Assembly (NCBI GenBank): GCA_002309195.1 | Contig: DBWY01000004.1 | Span: forward strand, 89,295 to 153,294 | Direction: 5' to 3' | Length of the DNA stretch: 64,000 bases | From: Treponema sp. UBA1226 | GTDB taxonomy: Bacteria; Spirochaetota; Spirochaetia; Treponematales; Treponemataceae | In this document: one piece after another, positions 19,463-28,676 of the stretch | Position numbering within the stretch: the first letter of the stretch is position 1 | How the letters are laid out: every line of letters begins with the position of its first letter | Translations under genes and position numbers: made by a program | Notes under the pieces: generated by a model | Told to the model about the DNA's origin: nothing | Seen by the model: only the letters and a program-made list of their open reading frames with translations | Databases searched by the model: none

Positions 19463-20383
19463 CTACTTTATCTGCTCTTTAACCCACGGTAAAAGCCATT
19501 CTTCGTTCCAGTGAGTTTCCTGTACAAACTTTCCGTTTCCCATACCAAATCCATGGTCGCCTGTTTCGTTCAGTATAAAAACATGCGGAACTCCGGCCTT
19601 TGTTAAAGCCTGGTCAAGACGAACAGAATTTTCATACATTACGGTCCTGTCATCCTTGTTTGTAAGAAGAAAAACCGGGCACATATCACGCGTCATCTGT
19701 TTTTCAAGCGAAAACTTATCAAGCATTTCCTGACTCGGATTTTTTCCGATGAGACTCTTTCTTGACCACGCGTGTCCGATATCATACTGCATCGAAACTA
19801 CAGGATAAATCGGCATTACGAAATTCGGTTTTAAACTTACGCTCGTACTGATGCCGTATTTTGAAAGTTCATTTTCTTTATCACCAAAAGAACCTGCCAT
19901 AACGACCAGATGACCGCCTGCAGAAAATCCGATTGCACCGATTTTATTTACGTTAATTTTCCATTCAGCTGCGTTCTCACGCACAATCTGTATCGAGCGC
20001 TGGATATCTTCAAGCATTGCAGGATGATGAAAGCCTTCCTGTGAAACACGATATCTTAAAACAAAGGCGTTGATTCCATGACTTTTAAACCATGCTGCAA
20101 CTTTTTTTCCCTCGTGACCCATTCCAAGATGATGATAGCTTCCGCCCGGACACACGATAACTGCAGCGCCTGTATTTATTTTTTCATCCGCAAAATACGG
20201 AATCAGATAACTTATATTTGCACCGCGAACTTTTTTTTGAGGCGCTTTTGTTTTTTCTACATCACGCCAGATTTTTATTTTAGCTGAACTGTTATAAAGC
20301 GATTTTTCCTGTGCATAAAAAGCAGACACGAAAAAAAAGCTTAATACAGCTGCTGTAATTTTTTTTAAGCAATTGTTTTTCAA
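19463..20383 (-). CDS. Secreted alpha/beta hydrolase (esterase/acetylxylan-esterase type)
   Basis: A 306-aa protein with a Sec signal peptide (cleavage likely after AFYA, about residue 24). It has the BD-FAE/alpha-beta hydrolase pattern: oxyanion region VIVCPGGSYHHLGMGHEG, nucleophile elbow GFSAGGH, an acid near TNKDDRTV and the catalytic His in GDHGFGMG. Relatives are often carbohydrate esterases, which would fit a plant-fibre niche, but the substrate is inferred only. The start codon is TTG with an AGGGAGAG site upstream. It lies 15 bases after the HAD gene and is probably cotranscribed with it. Confidence 0.82.
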   Translation of the reverse strand: MKNNCLKKITAAVLSFFFVSAFYAQEKSLYNSSAKIKIWRDVEKTKAPQKKVRGANISYLIPYFADEKINTGAAVIVCPGGSYHHLGMGHEGKKVAAWFKSHGINAFVLRYRVSQEGFHHPAMLEDIQRSIQIVRENAAEWKINVNKIGAIGFSAGGHLVVMAGSFGDKENELSKYGISTSVSLKPNFVMPIYPVVSMQYDIGHAWSRKSLIGKNPSQEMLDKFSLEKQMTRDMCPVFLLTNKDDRTVMYENSVRLDQALTKAGVPHVFILNETGDHGFGMGNGKFVQETHWNEEWLLPWVKEQIK

Positions 20384-20398
20384 AATTCTCTCCCTTAT

Positions 20399-21049
20399 CT
20401 ATAAAATCTCTTTTAAAATCGAAACCGGCTTTCCTATTTTATAACAAAGTTTTTTTATTTCTTCTGTCGGTTCAATTCTGTCAGGTATCATAACAGGAAC
20501 ATACCCTGCAGCGTGACAGCTTTTTATTCCGTTAGGGCTGTCCTCTACTCCGACACAAAACTCAGGCGCAATACCAAGCTCTTTTGCAGCCTTTAAATAA
20601 ATATCCGGTGCCGGTTTTGAGTTTTTAATTTCATCACCGAAAGTCCATACGTCAAAAAAATCATAGATGTCCACTGCCTTAAGCTGTCTTGTCGCAGTAA
20701 CACGTCTTGTGCTTGTAGAAAGAGCAAGCTTATAACCTTTGCCCTTTAAGTATTCAAGAGTCTCTCTTACTTGAGGCAAAAGCGGAATTCCTTTAGTAAA
20801 TTCAACTTCATGAAAATAAACGCTAAAGTCTTCAAAAAACTTAGGGCAGTTAAAATCTTTTCCGTAACGGGCCTTAAGCTGGGTAGCCATGAGGTCTGTG
20901 TTGCAGCCGCGGTTTTCACGTATCGCATCTTCGATATCAGGAAGGTTCATTTCGTTTGCAAGCCTTACCCAGATTTCGTCACAAATAGATTCAGAATCAA
21001 TCAAAACACCGTCCATGTCAAAAACGACGGCCTTAATATTAGTCAACAT
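20399..21049 (-). CDS. HAD-superfamily phosphatase (beta-phosphoglucomutase-like)
   Basis: A HAD hydrolase subfamily IA protein of about 216 aa. Motif I is VVFDMDGVLIDSES, motif II LALSTSTRR, motif III SKPAPDIYLKAAKELG, and motif IV GVEDSPNGIKS. The cap resembles YcjU/Gs1-type sugar phosphatases. Two in-frame ATGs occur at 21058 and 21049; the second starts right after a sigma-70 promoter (TTGCTA-N17-TATTAT-N7) and gives the conserved N-terminus, so it is preferred. There is no ribosome site, suggesting a leaderless mRNA. Substrate not predictable. Confidence 0.87.
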   Translation of the reverse strand: MLTNIKAVVFDMDGVLIDSESICDEIWVRLANEMNLPDIEDAIRENRGCNTDLMATQLKARYGKDFNCPKFFEDFSVYFHEVEFTKGIPLLPQVRETLEYLKGKGYKLALSTSTRRVTATRQLKAVDIYDFFDVWTFGDEIKNSKPAPDIYLKAAKELGIAPEFCVGVEDSPNGIKSCHAAGYVPVMIPDRIEPTEEIKKLCYKIGKPVSILKEIL

Positions 21050-21056
21050 AGCGTAC

Positions 21057-21085
21057 ATAATATATTAAAATCGCTCCCATAGCAA
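21057..21085 (-). promoter_or_regulatory. Promoter of the HAD gene, predicted leaderless
   Basis: Minus strand: TTGCTA (21085-21080), 17-base spacer, TATTAT (21062-21057), then 7 bases to the ATG at 21049. The -35 box lies in the left arm of the palindromic element at 21079-21229. Confidence 0.6.
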
Positions 21086-21229
21086 TGTGACGTAAAAAGG
21101 TTCTGAGCGTTCGCGAGCCGTAGGCGAGTCGGATTGCCAACGCTCGTGAGAGCGTACGTAAATTGCTTCCTAAAGCAAAACGAAGTATACCACTTACGCT
21201 CAGCCAGTTTTTTTCTGTCCCATTGCTAT
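21079..21229. repeat. Long imperfect palindrome between HAD gene and lon
   Basis: Nested inverted repeats share one centre near 21154: ATAGCAATG (21079-21087) with CATTGCTAT (21221-21229), and CTGAGCGT (21103-21110) with ACGCTCAG (21196-21203). A small hairpin CGCTC-GTGA-GAGCG sits near the middle. The segment is more GC-rich than its flanks. It could be a MITE/REP-like mobile remnant or a structured regulatory element; no coding frame is evident in it. Confidence 0.6.
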
Positions 21230-21258
21230 TCGCGCGGTTTTGCCATATCCTTTTTTCC

Positions 21259-21287
21259 TTGAATTTTACCCCTTTTATTCGTATATT
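21259..21287 (+). promoter_or_regulatory. lon promoter, predicted leaderless
   Basis: TTGAAT (21259-21264), 17-base spacer, TATATT (21282-21287), then 6 bases to the ATG at 21294. The first transcribed base should be at or next to the A of the ATG. No Shine-Dalgarno sequence is present. Confidence 0.65.
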
Positions 21288-21293
21288 AAGATT

Positions 21294-23717
21294 ATGAAGA
21301 AGAAAAATGATAAAAATTCAGATATAGAAGTCGTTATTACAGAAGAAGACGGGACTCAGAAAAAGCAGAACAGTGCAAATTCCATCGTCTCTGTAGAACA
21401 GATTTTACCAAATAAACTCCACATTATTCCTATTTCAGGAAGACCTATTTTCCCGGGCATTTTTACGCCTCTTATGGTTTCATCCGGCGAAGACGTTAAA
21501 GCCGTTGACGAGTCTTACAACGACGACGGCTTTTTAGGTATCATAATGACTAAAACCGATGACGAGGCCCCTGGTGCTTCAAATCTTTACGAAATCGGAA
21601 CGGTCGCAAGAATAATCAAGAAAATCAATCTTCCAGATGGCGGAATAAACATTTTTATCTCGACAATCAAGCGTTTTAAAATCCGAAAGGTTTTAAATAA
21701 TAAAAATCCTATTCTGGCCACAGTAGAATATCTTGACGACGAAGAAGATTCAACTTTCGAAGTAAAGGCTTTAACCCGCGCCCTCGTAAGCGAAATGAAA
21801 GAAATTTCTGACAACAACCCTATGTTCTCAGAAGAAATGCGCCTTAACATGGTAAACATCGACAAACCTGGAAAGGTGGCAGATTTCGTTGCTTCGATTC
21901 TTAACGTAGAAAAAGAAGACCAGCAGCGCGTTCTTGAAACTATAAACGTGCGCCAGCGCCTTGAACAGGTTTTAGTCTTCATCAAAAAAGAACAGGAACT
22001 CCTTCGCATTCAGAAAAAAATTCAGACTGAACTTAATGAAAAAATCGAAAAGAATCAGAGAGAATATTTTTTACGCGAAGAATTAAAATCGATTCAGGAA
22101 GAACTGGGAACAGATTCTCACGGCAACCAGAACGATTACACAAAATTTAAGGAAAAAATCGAAAGCTTAAAATTCGAAGGCGAAATTAAAGAAACCGTCG
22201 AAAGCGAACTTGCAAAATTCAACCTGATGGAACCTAATTCATCAGAATATATCGTAACAAGAAATTATCTTGAGCTTGTCTGTGCCCTTCCATGGAAGAC
22301 AGACGAAATCGAAGATTTCAATCTTGAAAACGCGAAAAAGATTCTTGAACACGACCACTACGGACTTGAAGATGTAAAAAAAAGAATCATGGAATACCTT
22401 GCAGTGCGCAAGTTAAAAAAAGACAACAAGGGTTCGATTCTTCTTTTAGTCGGACCTCCGGGAGTTGGAAAAACTTCTGTCGGCCACTCGATTGCAAACG
22501 CAATGAATAAAAAATTCTACAGATTCTCTGTAGGCGGAATGCATGACGAAGCAGAAATCAAAGGACACAGAAGAACATACATCGGTGCAATGAGCGGAAA
22601 AATCATTCAGGGGTTAAAGATTACAAAATCAAAATCTCCTGTATTCATGATTGACGAAATCGATAAAATGGGTACAAGTCATAACGGAGACCCGGCTTCG
22701 GCATTACTCGAAGTCTTAGATCCTGAACAGAATGTTTCGTTCAGGGATAATTATCTTGATCTTCCGTTTGACGTTTCGAATGTATTTTTCATTCTTACGG
22801 CAAACACACTCGATTCGATTCCAGGTCCGCTTTTAGACAGAGCAGAAGTAATTTCGCTTTCGGGCTATATCGATCAGGAAAAAATTCAGATTGCAAAAAA
22901 ATATCTTATTCCTAAAAACCTCGAAAAAAACGGGCTTAAAAAGAATCAGATAAAATATACAAACGCTTCACTCGTAAAAATCGCAGAAGAATATGCGCGC
23001 GAAGCCGGTGTCAGAAACTTTGAAAAATGCATCGATAAAGTAAACCGAAAAATAATTACAAAAATGCTTTCAGAAGCAAAACCGGATACGACAAAAGTCT
23101 TTACAATCGATTCACCTGACCTTGCAGAATATCTTGGAAAACCAGTATTCGATGAGTCAGAAATCAAAAAGGCTTCAAAACCCGGAACTGCAATCGGCCT
23201 TGCATGGACAAGCATGGGCGGCGACACACTTTTACTCGAAGCAATTTCATTCCCTGGAAAAGGCGAACTCCAGCTTACAGGACAGATGGGCGATGTAATG
23301 AAAGAATCGGCTCAGATTGCATTTAACTATGTAAAGCAGTACGTCGAAGAAAAAGGAATCAAGGATTCTGAATGGTTCGAAAAAAATACGATTCACCTTC
23401 ATATTCCTGAAGGTGCAACGCCAAAAGACGGACCTAGCGCCGGAATTACGATGGCAACTACATTCCTGTCGCTTTTAAGCGGAAAGACTATAAAGAAAAA
23501 CCTTGCAATGACAGGAGAACTCTCGCTTACAGGCCAGGTTTTACCTATCGGTGGTCTTCGAGAAAAGACAGTTGCCGCACGCCGCAATAAGATTAAGACA
23601 ATCATAATTCCAAAGGCAAACCTTCGCGACCTGGATGAAATTCCTGATCACGTCAAAGCCGGAATCAAATTTATAAGCGTGACGGATGTCCGCGAAGTCT
23701 TAAACATGGTATTCTAA
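21294..23717 (+). CDS. lon: ATP-dependent protease Lon
   Basis: Cytoplasmic AAA+ protease for damaged and regulatory proteins (about 807 aa). The N-terminal LON substrate domain starts near residue 40 (LHIIPISGRPIFPGIFTPLM). The AAA+ module has Walker A GPPGVGKTS and Walker B VFMIDEIDKM. The C-terminal peptidase domain has the catalytic Ser in DGPSAGITMATTF and the expected Lys about 40 residues later. The acidic, lysine-rich first 30 residues are a treponeme-style extension. The ATG at 21294 is chosen over an in-frame start at 21240 because the promoter ends 6 bases before it. Confidence 0.94.
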   Translation: MKKKNDKNSDIEVVITEEDGTQKKQNSANSIVSVEQILPNKLHIIPISGRPIFPGIFTPLMVSSGEDVKAVDESYNDDGFLGIIMTKTDDEAPGASNLYEIGTVARIIKKINLPDGGINIFISTIKRFKIRKVLNNKNPILATVEYLDDEEDSTFEVKALTRALVSEMKEISDNNPMFSEEMRLNMVNIDKPGKVADFVASILNVEKEDQQRVLETINVRQRLEQVLVFIKKEQELLRIQKKIQTELNEKIEKNQREYFLREELKSIQEELGTDSHGNQNDYTKFKEKIESLKFEGEIKETVESELAKFNLMEPNSSEYIVTRNYLELVCALPWKTDEIEDFNLENAKKILEHDHYGLEDVKKRIMEYLAVRKLKKDNKGSILLLVGPPGVGKTSVGHSIANAMNKKFYRFSVGGMHDEAEIKGHRRTYIGAMSGKIIQGLKITKSKSPVFMIDEIDKMGTSHNGDPASALLEVLDPEQNVSFRDNYLDLPFDVSNVFFILTANTLDSIPGPLLDRAEVISLSGYIDQEKIQIAKKYLIPKNLEKNGLKKNQIKYTNASLVKIAEEYAREAGVRNFEKCIDKVNRKIITKMLSEAKPDTTKVFTIDSPDLAEYLGKPVFDESEIKKASKPGTAIGLAWTSMGGDTLLLEAISFPGKGELQLTGQMGDVMKESAQIAFNYVKQYVEEKGIKDSEWFEKNTIHLHIPEGATPKDGPSAGITMATTFLSLLSGKTIKKNLAMTGELSLTGQVLPIGGLREKTVAARRNKIKTIIIPKANLRDLDEIPDHVKAGIKFISVTDVREVLNMVF

Positions 23718-23779
23718 AAATCCGCGCGATGCCGGTTTAGAAAAAAAATCCCGCACCGCCACTTTTATCCGGCTCTGCC

Positions 23780-25378
23780 CTATTTTTTTACGAGATCTGC
23801 AGAAATGCAGACTTCGTCCTGATACCAGTCGATTAAAAGCGAAAAGTACTCTTCCTCATAACCGTCGCACAGCACGCGGAATTTCCAGAGGCTGTTACTT
23901 ACAAGCTTTTCAAACGGAACCGATTCAAGGCTCACCCATCTGTCTTTGTAAAGGATGAGAAAAAGGCTCTGCCCTGAAATATCATCTCCTGTAGAACTGT
24001 CAAAAGCCTTCATTACGATTTTTAACTGACGGCTTACGTTTGTGTAATTTTCAACATTGATGATTTTTTCTTCTTTTCCAACGACAAAGGTCTTCCACCA
24101 TACGTTGGAACCCGTTACAACCTTTACCCTGTAGTTACCAGGCTTTAAGAAAACAGGCTTTGTATAAAAATTACGGCCTTTAGAACCAAGTCTTGTCGAA
24201 GTAACTCCGTTTTTAGAATAATGACCTTCAACAAATACGCGTTCAGAATCTTTAATCTGTTCAATTTTAGTTGCATTTACAAAGAAAACTGCCTGTGCAG
24301 AGACAGAACTTAACGGGCTTGCAACCTCAGGCATTTTCATCGTAAGAACTACAGGCGTATAAATCGACCTCAAAAGATACTGGTGAACAAAACCATTAAC
24401 CCACATATAAAACGAAAGCCCTGAAAAAGCGCATAAAACAAGGAGAGTTATAAAAAATGTTTTCCATACATTCTTTTTTTTCTTAAACACACTTACGACA
24501 TGTGGCTTTGGATTAATTACGATTTTTGCAAGTTCAACACGGATTGCGTGAGTATCAAACTGCTTTAAATATTTTTTAATTATCTTGATAATCGGATTTA
24601 CAGACTGGAAACGATGTTTTGCCTTTGGCTTCATCATTTTTTTTATGAGCTTACATACAACATCCGGAATCGTCTTATCAATTTTTTTAGGATTTAAAAA
24701 TCTTCCGCGTTTAATACGTGCGATATTTTCCTGCGACATTTCTGACGGGTATGGCTTTGTTCCGGTCACCATCTCATAAAGCATAACACCGAGCGCATAA
24801 ATATCTGCACGGTTATCAACTGCAGAACTGTTTTCAAACTGTTCTGGCGGCATATATGCAGGAGTTCCAAGAGTTACACCGGCTTTAGTCTTGTCATCAC
24901 TTTCATTTTCGTCAGATGCAATTCCAAAATCTGCAAGCTTTACTTCTGCCCTTCTGCTTATAAGAATGTTTCCTGGTTTTATATCACGATGAACGATTCC
25001 CTTTGAATGTGCAAACTTTAACGCATAACAAGCATCCTGTAAAATTAAAAGTGCGACAGTCGGATCTACAATCGTCTGCTTTTTGATGAGTCTGTCTAAA
25101 GCCATTCCGTCAACAAACTCTTCTACCATGTAACGGTAAGGGCCTTCTGTAAAATAATCAAAAAGATGAACGATATAAGGACTCTGCATATCAAGCAGAA
25201 TCTGAGCTTCTTTTTTAAAACGCTCTTTTGCCATCTGGTTTGAGCGCATAGTCATTTTTTTAATTACGACATCACGCTTTAACGAAGGATGAATCGCTTT
25301 ATATACTGCGCCCATTCCACCCTGTGCAATTTTATTTACAACCTTATACTTTCCAATATAATCTGATTCGTCTGCCAT
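23780..25378 (-). CDS. Membrane Ser/Thr protein kinase (PknB-like)
   Basis: Eukaryote-type kinase (532 aa). The kinase domain covers about residues 10-275: glycine loop IAQGGMGAVYKA, catalytic loop HRDIKPGN, DFG in LADFGIAS, and GTPAYMPPEQF. One membrane segment (VWKTFFITLLVLCAFSGLSFYMW) lies near 310-335, and a beta-rich, PEGA-like C-terminal domain follows. The ATG at 25378 has GGAGG 6 bases upstream; the in-frame ATG at 25390 is part of the leader. It is encoded last in an operon with a chemoreceptor, an FHA protein and a PPP phosphatase, i.e. kinase, phospho-reader and phosphatase together. Confidence 0.93.
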   Translation of the reverse strand: MADESDYIGKYKVVNKIAQGGMGAVYKAIHPSLKRDVVIKKMTMRSNQMAKERFKKEAQILLDMQSPYIVHLFDYFTEGPYRYMVEEFVDGMALDRLIKKQTIVDPTVALLILQDACYALKFAHSKGIVHRDIKPGNILISRRAEVKLADFGIASDENESDDKTKAGVTLGTPAYMPPEQFENSSAVDNRADIYALGVMLYEMVTGTKPYPSEMSQENIARIKRGRFLNPKKIDKTIPDVVCKLIKKMMKPKAKHRFQSVNPIIKIIKKYLKQFDTHAIRVELAKIVINPKPHVVSVFKKKKNVWKTFFITLLVLCAFSGLSFYMWVNGFVHQYLLRSIYTPVVLTMKMPEVASPLSSVSAQAVFFVNATKIEQIKDSERVFVEGHYSKNGVTSTRLGSKGRNFYTKPVFLKPGNYRVKVVTGSNVWWKTFVVGKEEKIINVENYTNVSRQLKIVMKAFDSSTGDDISGQSLFLILYKDRWVSLESVPFEKLVSNSLWKFRVLCDGYEEEYFSLLIDWYQDEVCISADLVKK

Positions 25379-25407
25379 TTTTTCCTCCACATTTTAAATT
25401 CTTTTTT

Positions 25408-26439
25408 TTATAATTCGTATATATCATTTTCGGGATTAAACCCGTCACCGTTTTTTATGTACGCAAACTGCATCACATGCGGATTATGAATCTGCACGAC
25501 ATCTCCATTCTGACGCAGATTAAATTTTCCCTTTACAGGTCTGTGTCCGGTAATATATTTTTTTTCGATTTTATTTTTCTTACAAATTGAATCAAACATA
25601 ACGCCTGCAGTTTCTGTCTTTACATCTCCATTACGCGTCCATGTAAGACCATATACAACTTCGCTTTTTATTACAGAATCAATGACTTCTTCCTTTGAAT
25701 AACTTTTTAAAGGCTCGGCATGAGATATAAGAAAATCATCGAACGAAGCCATTACAGGTAAAAGAAGCTCAAATTTGTAAATTGCGTTAACGATTTTATC
25801 TCCGTATTTTTCGCTCATAAAATCATAGACCATGCTTCCTTCATCTACAAATTTCCTGAATGCAAAGTTTCCGCCCGAATTTTCATTTTTAATATTTTCG
25901 TGATTTCCTTTTAAACAGTGCACGCTTTCTGGAAATGCCTTTTTTAGAATCATAACCTGACATAGCGTTGCAAGGCCGTCTGTCATTTCTTCTGTCATCT
26001 GTTCGCTTAAAGCATTTCCTACACTGTATTCATCATAGGCTTTAAGCCATCGCTCTTTTTTATCACTTTCTGAGTGAAGAATATCGCCTAAAAAAATGAT
26101 TAAAAGCTTTCCGGAACATAGCCTTTCAAAAACGCTTTCCCCGGTCTTTTCATCGATGCCGTATGAAAGAAGCTTGTAAATAAGCTCTTTTCTTGCATGA
26201 AGGTCAGGAACAACGATTACGTCAAAACCTTTTTTTCCTGTAAAATCAACAAGTCCGCCCGGCACTTCATCAGAAATCGAAACTGGTTTCCTGTAAGCCG
26301 TAACCTCGTTTTCGAGAACTTCAACACAGCCGGATATGAGTGACAAAAAATCCTTCTTAGTTACAGGCCTTTTCGCGCACGAAAACTTTTTGATTTTATC
26401 GAGAATTTCAGTTTTTTCAGGTGGAATTTTATTTAACAA
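25408..26439 (-). CDS. PPP-type metallophosphoesterase
   Basis: A 343-aa calcineurin-like phosphoesterase. Metal-binding motifs are in order: VVPDLHAR (GDxHG-like), FLGDILHSE (GDxxDR-like), LKGNHEN, a His in LISHAEPL and GHRPVKG. This spacing fits the PPP Ser/Thr phosphatase family. It lies between the FHA and kinase genes, suggesting it reverses phosphorylation by that kinase, though a small-molecule or Ap4A-type substrate is possible. The start codon is TTG with AAGGAA upstream. Confidence 0.85.
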   Translation of the reverse strand: MLNKIPPEKTEILDKIKKFSCAKRPVTKKDFLSLISGCVEVLENEVTAYRKPVSISDEVPGGLVDFTGKKGFDVIVVPDLHARKELIYKLLSYGIDEKTGESVFERLCSGKLLIIFLGDILHSESDKKERWLKAYDEYSVGNALSEQMTEEMTDGLATLCQVMILKKAFPESVHCLKGNHENIKNENSGGNFAFRKFVDEGSMVYDFMSEKYGDKIVNAIYKFELLLPVMASFDDFLISHAEPLKSYSKEEVIDSVIKSEVVYGLTWTRNGDVKTETAGVMFDSICKKNKIEKKYITGHRPVKGKFNLRQNGDVVQIHNPHVMQFAYIKNGDGFNPENDIYEL

Positions 26440-26480
26440 GTGAAAATTCCTTCTTTTTTTTAATTCAGTTTAAATAAATA

Positions 26481-26828
26481 TCACGAAAATACGAGGTTTG
26501 CACTGCCAATCGTGATTTTATCGCCGTGATTCAGTTTTACGTATTTTCCAACAGGAATTTTTACGCCGTTAAGAAGGGTTCCGTTTGTAGAGCCCTCGTC
26601 CTTTAAAAAATAATCATCACGAATTTTCTGAATTATCGCATGATGTCGGCTTGCAAGCTTATTGTCAACCACAACGCTGTTATCATTTTCGCGGCCAATC
26701 GTAATTTTTTCTACAAGCTGAATTTTTTTCTTATCAAATAAAAGATAAGAAAGATTTCCCGGATTTGTAATTGCATCAATATGCTTTCCTACCGGACTGT
26801 CAGTTAAAATTGTTGAATCGCCTGTCAT
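26481..26828 (-). CDS. FHA-domain protein
   Basis: A 115-aa protein that is nearly all FHA domain, binding phosphothreonine peptides. Canonical residues are present: ITIGREND, LASRHHAII, and GSTNGTLLNG. A 35-residue N-terminal tail starts with Thr/Ser-rich sequence that could itself be phosphorylated. It lies in the kinase-phosphatase operon and is the probable reader of phosphorylated targets. A GGGAGA site precedes the ATG. Confidence 0.92.
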   Translation of the reverse strand: MTGDSTILTDSPVGKHIDAITNPGNLSYLLFDKKKIQLVEKITIGRENDNSVVVDNKLASRHHAIIQKIRDDYFLKDEGSTNGTLLNGVKIPVGKYVKLNHGDKITIGSANLVFS

Positions 26829-26830
26829 TT

Positions 26831-28585
26831 TTATTTTTCTCCCATTGTTTTTATTAACTCATCCGTAATTGTAAGAAGCTGGTTTGAACTATCATTTGCT
26901 TCATGAACTTCGCGTCTTATCAGCTGGTTTGACTGTTTCATCTCTGCAAAGCTCTGATTTATTTTCTGACTTGTGTTCTTTACATTCTGCAGGTTTGCAG
27001 AAATAGTCTGGACTAAAGATGCCTCACTTTCGAGTTTGTTTGACATATTCTGGAAATTTTTCTGAACGATTTTTGTATTCTCTACAATTTCATCAAAAGA
27101 AGTTTTTGCTGTCTGCGAGTATTCTACCATTTCAGAAACCATATTATTTATGTCATCAATTGCACGGCTTACATCCTGCTGCTGCGTGCGGCTTTTTTCT
27201 GCAAGTGCACGGATTTCCTTTGCAACTACAGCAAAACCCTTACCCTGCTCACCTGCATGACTTGCTTCGATTGAAGCATTCATCGCAAGAAGATTTGTCT
27301 TTGATGTAATGCTTGCAATAAGTGCGTTTGCAGAACTAAGACGCTTTGTACATTCTTCGAGCTCTGCAATTTTTTCTGTTATATTTACGATGTGAGAATT
27401 TCCGTTTTGAGAACTCTCCTGAAGATCAGAAGCACTTTCGTTTGATTCTTTTCTAAGGATGTTCATCGCTTCAAGATCATTCATCAGCTCACTTGTATTA
27501 TCTACCGATGTTGCAATCTGCTTAATCTGGTCGCCTATCAAATTTCCGAATGAATCAAGGTAATCAACATTTTCCTGCATGATTGAACTTACCTGATCCA
27601 TTACTTCTACCTGAGAACCAGCCTTTGCTTTTGTATCAACAAGATGTGTCGTAGCAACACCGAGAATATTATTTATAAGCCAGATATAAACAGCGATGAT
27701 TATTACTGCAAGGAATATAATTACAAGACCAAACATAAAGCCGTCTTTCGTAAAAGAATTTGCAATAGTCTTCGGAGAAAAAAGGAGAATATTCCATCCG
27801 ATTACTTCGATAGGAGCAAGAATATATTCACCTGTTTTATCTTCAATACTTGTAAGAGATTTACAGAGCACACTGTCTTTAGAAAGATTTTTATAATATT
27901 CAGTTATAAGATGCTTGTCTGCAAGAATCGATGAATCTTTTGCACCGGTAATTTCAAGATTATCATTGTAAAGATACATCTGAACGTTCTGCGGCATATC
28001 ACGGTACATGTCATTGATAAATTCCGAAAGCGGGATTCCAGTTCCTGCCATACCAATCGGATTATCATTCTTGTCACGTACTACAACGTTAAGCCAGAGC
28101 ATCGTTTTGTTTAATTCAGGATTATAGTTAATGTTAAAATTATATACTTCGGTTTCAAAAACCGTCATCTTATACCAGTAGTCATTCGGATTTTCAGGAT
28201 CGATAGTATACGAATATTTTAAGTCTGAATAAAATTTAAGGTCCTTATTGTTTGCCCAGAACGAAGTTTTTCCTAAAAACGAATTCTGATATGCGCTGAA
28301 TTCCTTGAGAGCCTGAGCTGTAAGTTCTTTATCATCAGGGTTTAAAAAATATTCAATAATGACAGGCGACTTACACATCTGAAGCGCAAGCGTAATCTGA
28401 CTGTTTAAGCTTGCCTGAAACTCAAGATTTTTCTGACTTGCAATCTGTTCAAGCTGTGCTCTGATCTTCTGCTTGTTTGATATCCTGCTGAATATGATGC
28501 AGACACAAACGGCTGCAAAACAGACGATAATCATAAAGACAAGCGAAAAAAACTTTACGACTTTCCTGATGTTTTTTTTGTGCAT
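26831..28585 (-). CDS. Methyl-accepting chemotaxis protein
   Basis: Transmembrane chemoreceptor of 584 aa. TM1 lies in the first 35 residues, a Cache-type periplasmic ligand domain follows, and TM2 (FGLVIIFLAVIIIAVYIWL) is near 285. The cytoplasmic signalling tip is canonical: NLLAMNASIEASHAGEQGKGFAVVAKEIRALAEKS. No obvious HAMP domain follows TM2. The ATG at 28585 has GAGAGG upstream and is preferred over the in-frame start at 28615. It is the first gene of the operon carrying FHA, phosphatase and kinase genes, an unusual pairing of chemotaxis and Ser/Thr phosphorylation. Confidence 0.92.
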   Translation of the reverse strand: MHKKNIRKVVKFFSLVFMIIVCFAAVCVCIIFSRISNKQKIRAQLEQIASQKNLEFQASLNSQITLALQMCKSPVIIEYFLNPDDKELTAQALKEFSAYQNSFLGKTSFWANNKDLKFYSDLKYSYTIDPENPNDYWYKMTVFETEVYNFNINYNPELNKTMLWLNVVVRDKNDNPIGMAGTGIPLSEFINDMYRDMPQNVQMYLYNDNLEITGAKDSSILADKHLITEYYKNLSKDSVLCKSLTSIEDKTGEYILAPIEVIGWNILLFSPKTIANSFTKDGFMFGLVIIFLAVIIIAVYIWLINNILGVATTHLVDTKAKAGSQVEVMDQVSSIMQENVDYLDSFGNLIGDQIKQIATSVDNTSELMNDLEAMNILRKESNESASDLQESSQNGNSHIVNITEKIAELEECTKRLSSANALIASITSKTNLLAMNASIEASHAGEQGKGFAVVAKEIRALAEKSRTQQQDVSRAIDDINNMVSEMVEYSQTAKTSFDEIVENTKIVQKNFQNMSNKLESEASLVQTISANLQNVKNTSQKINQSFAEMKQSNQLIRREVHEANDSSNQLLTITDELIKTMGEK

Positions 28586-28641
28586 AAAACCTCTCTTTCC
28601 CACTTTAACCGTCAAAAAGCGATAAACTTAAGCAATATTTA

Positions 28642-28670
28642 TTGACAGTTATTTTCTATAATTATATCAT
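28642..28670 (+). promoter_or_regulatory. Promoter of the beta-propeller gene, predicted leaderless
   Basis: TTGACA (28642-28647), 17-base spacer, TATCAT (28665-28670), then 6 bases to the ATG at 28677. No ribosome site. Confidence 0.6.
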
Positions 28671-28676
28671 ATTTTT

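Noticed and set aside
23718..23779. GCCGG...CCGGC as a terminator between lon and the kinase gene
   Set aside because: The loop would be about 35 bases and there is no T run directly after the stem; too weak to call.
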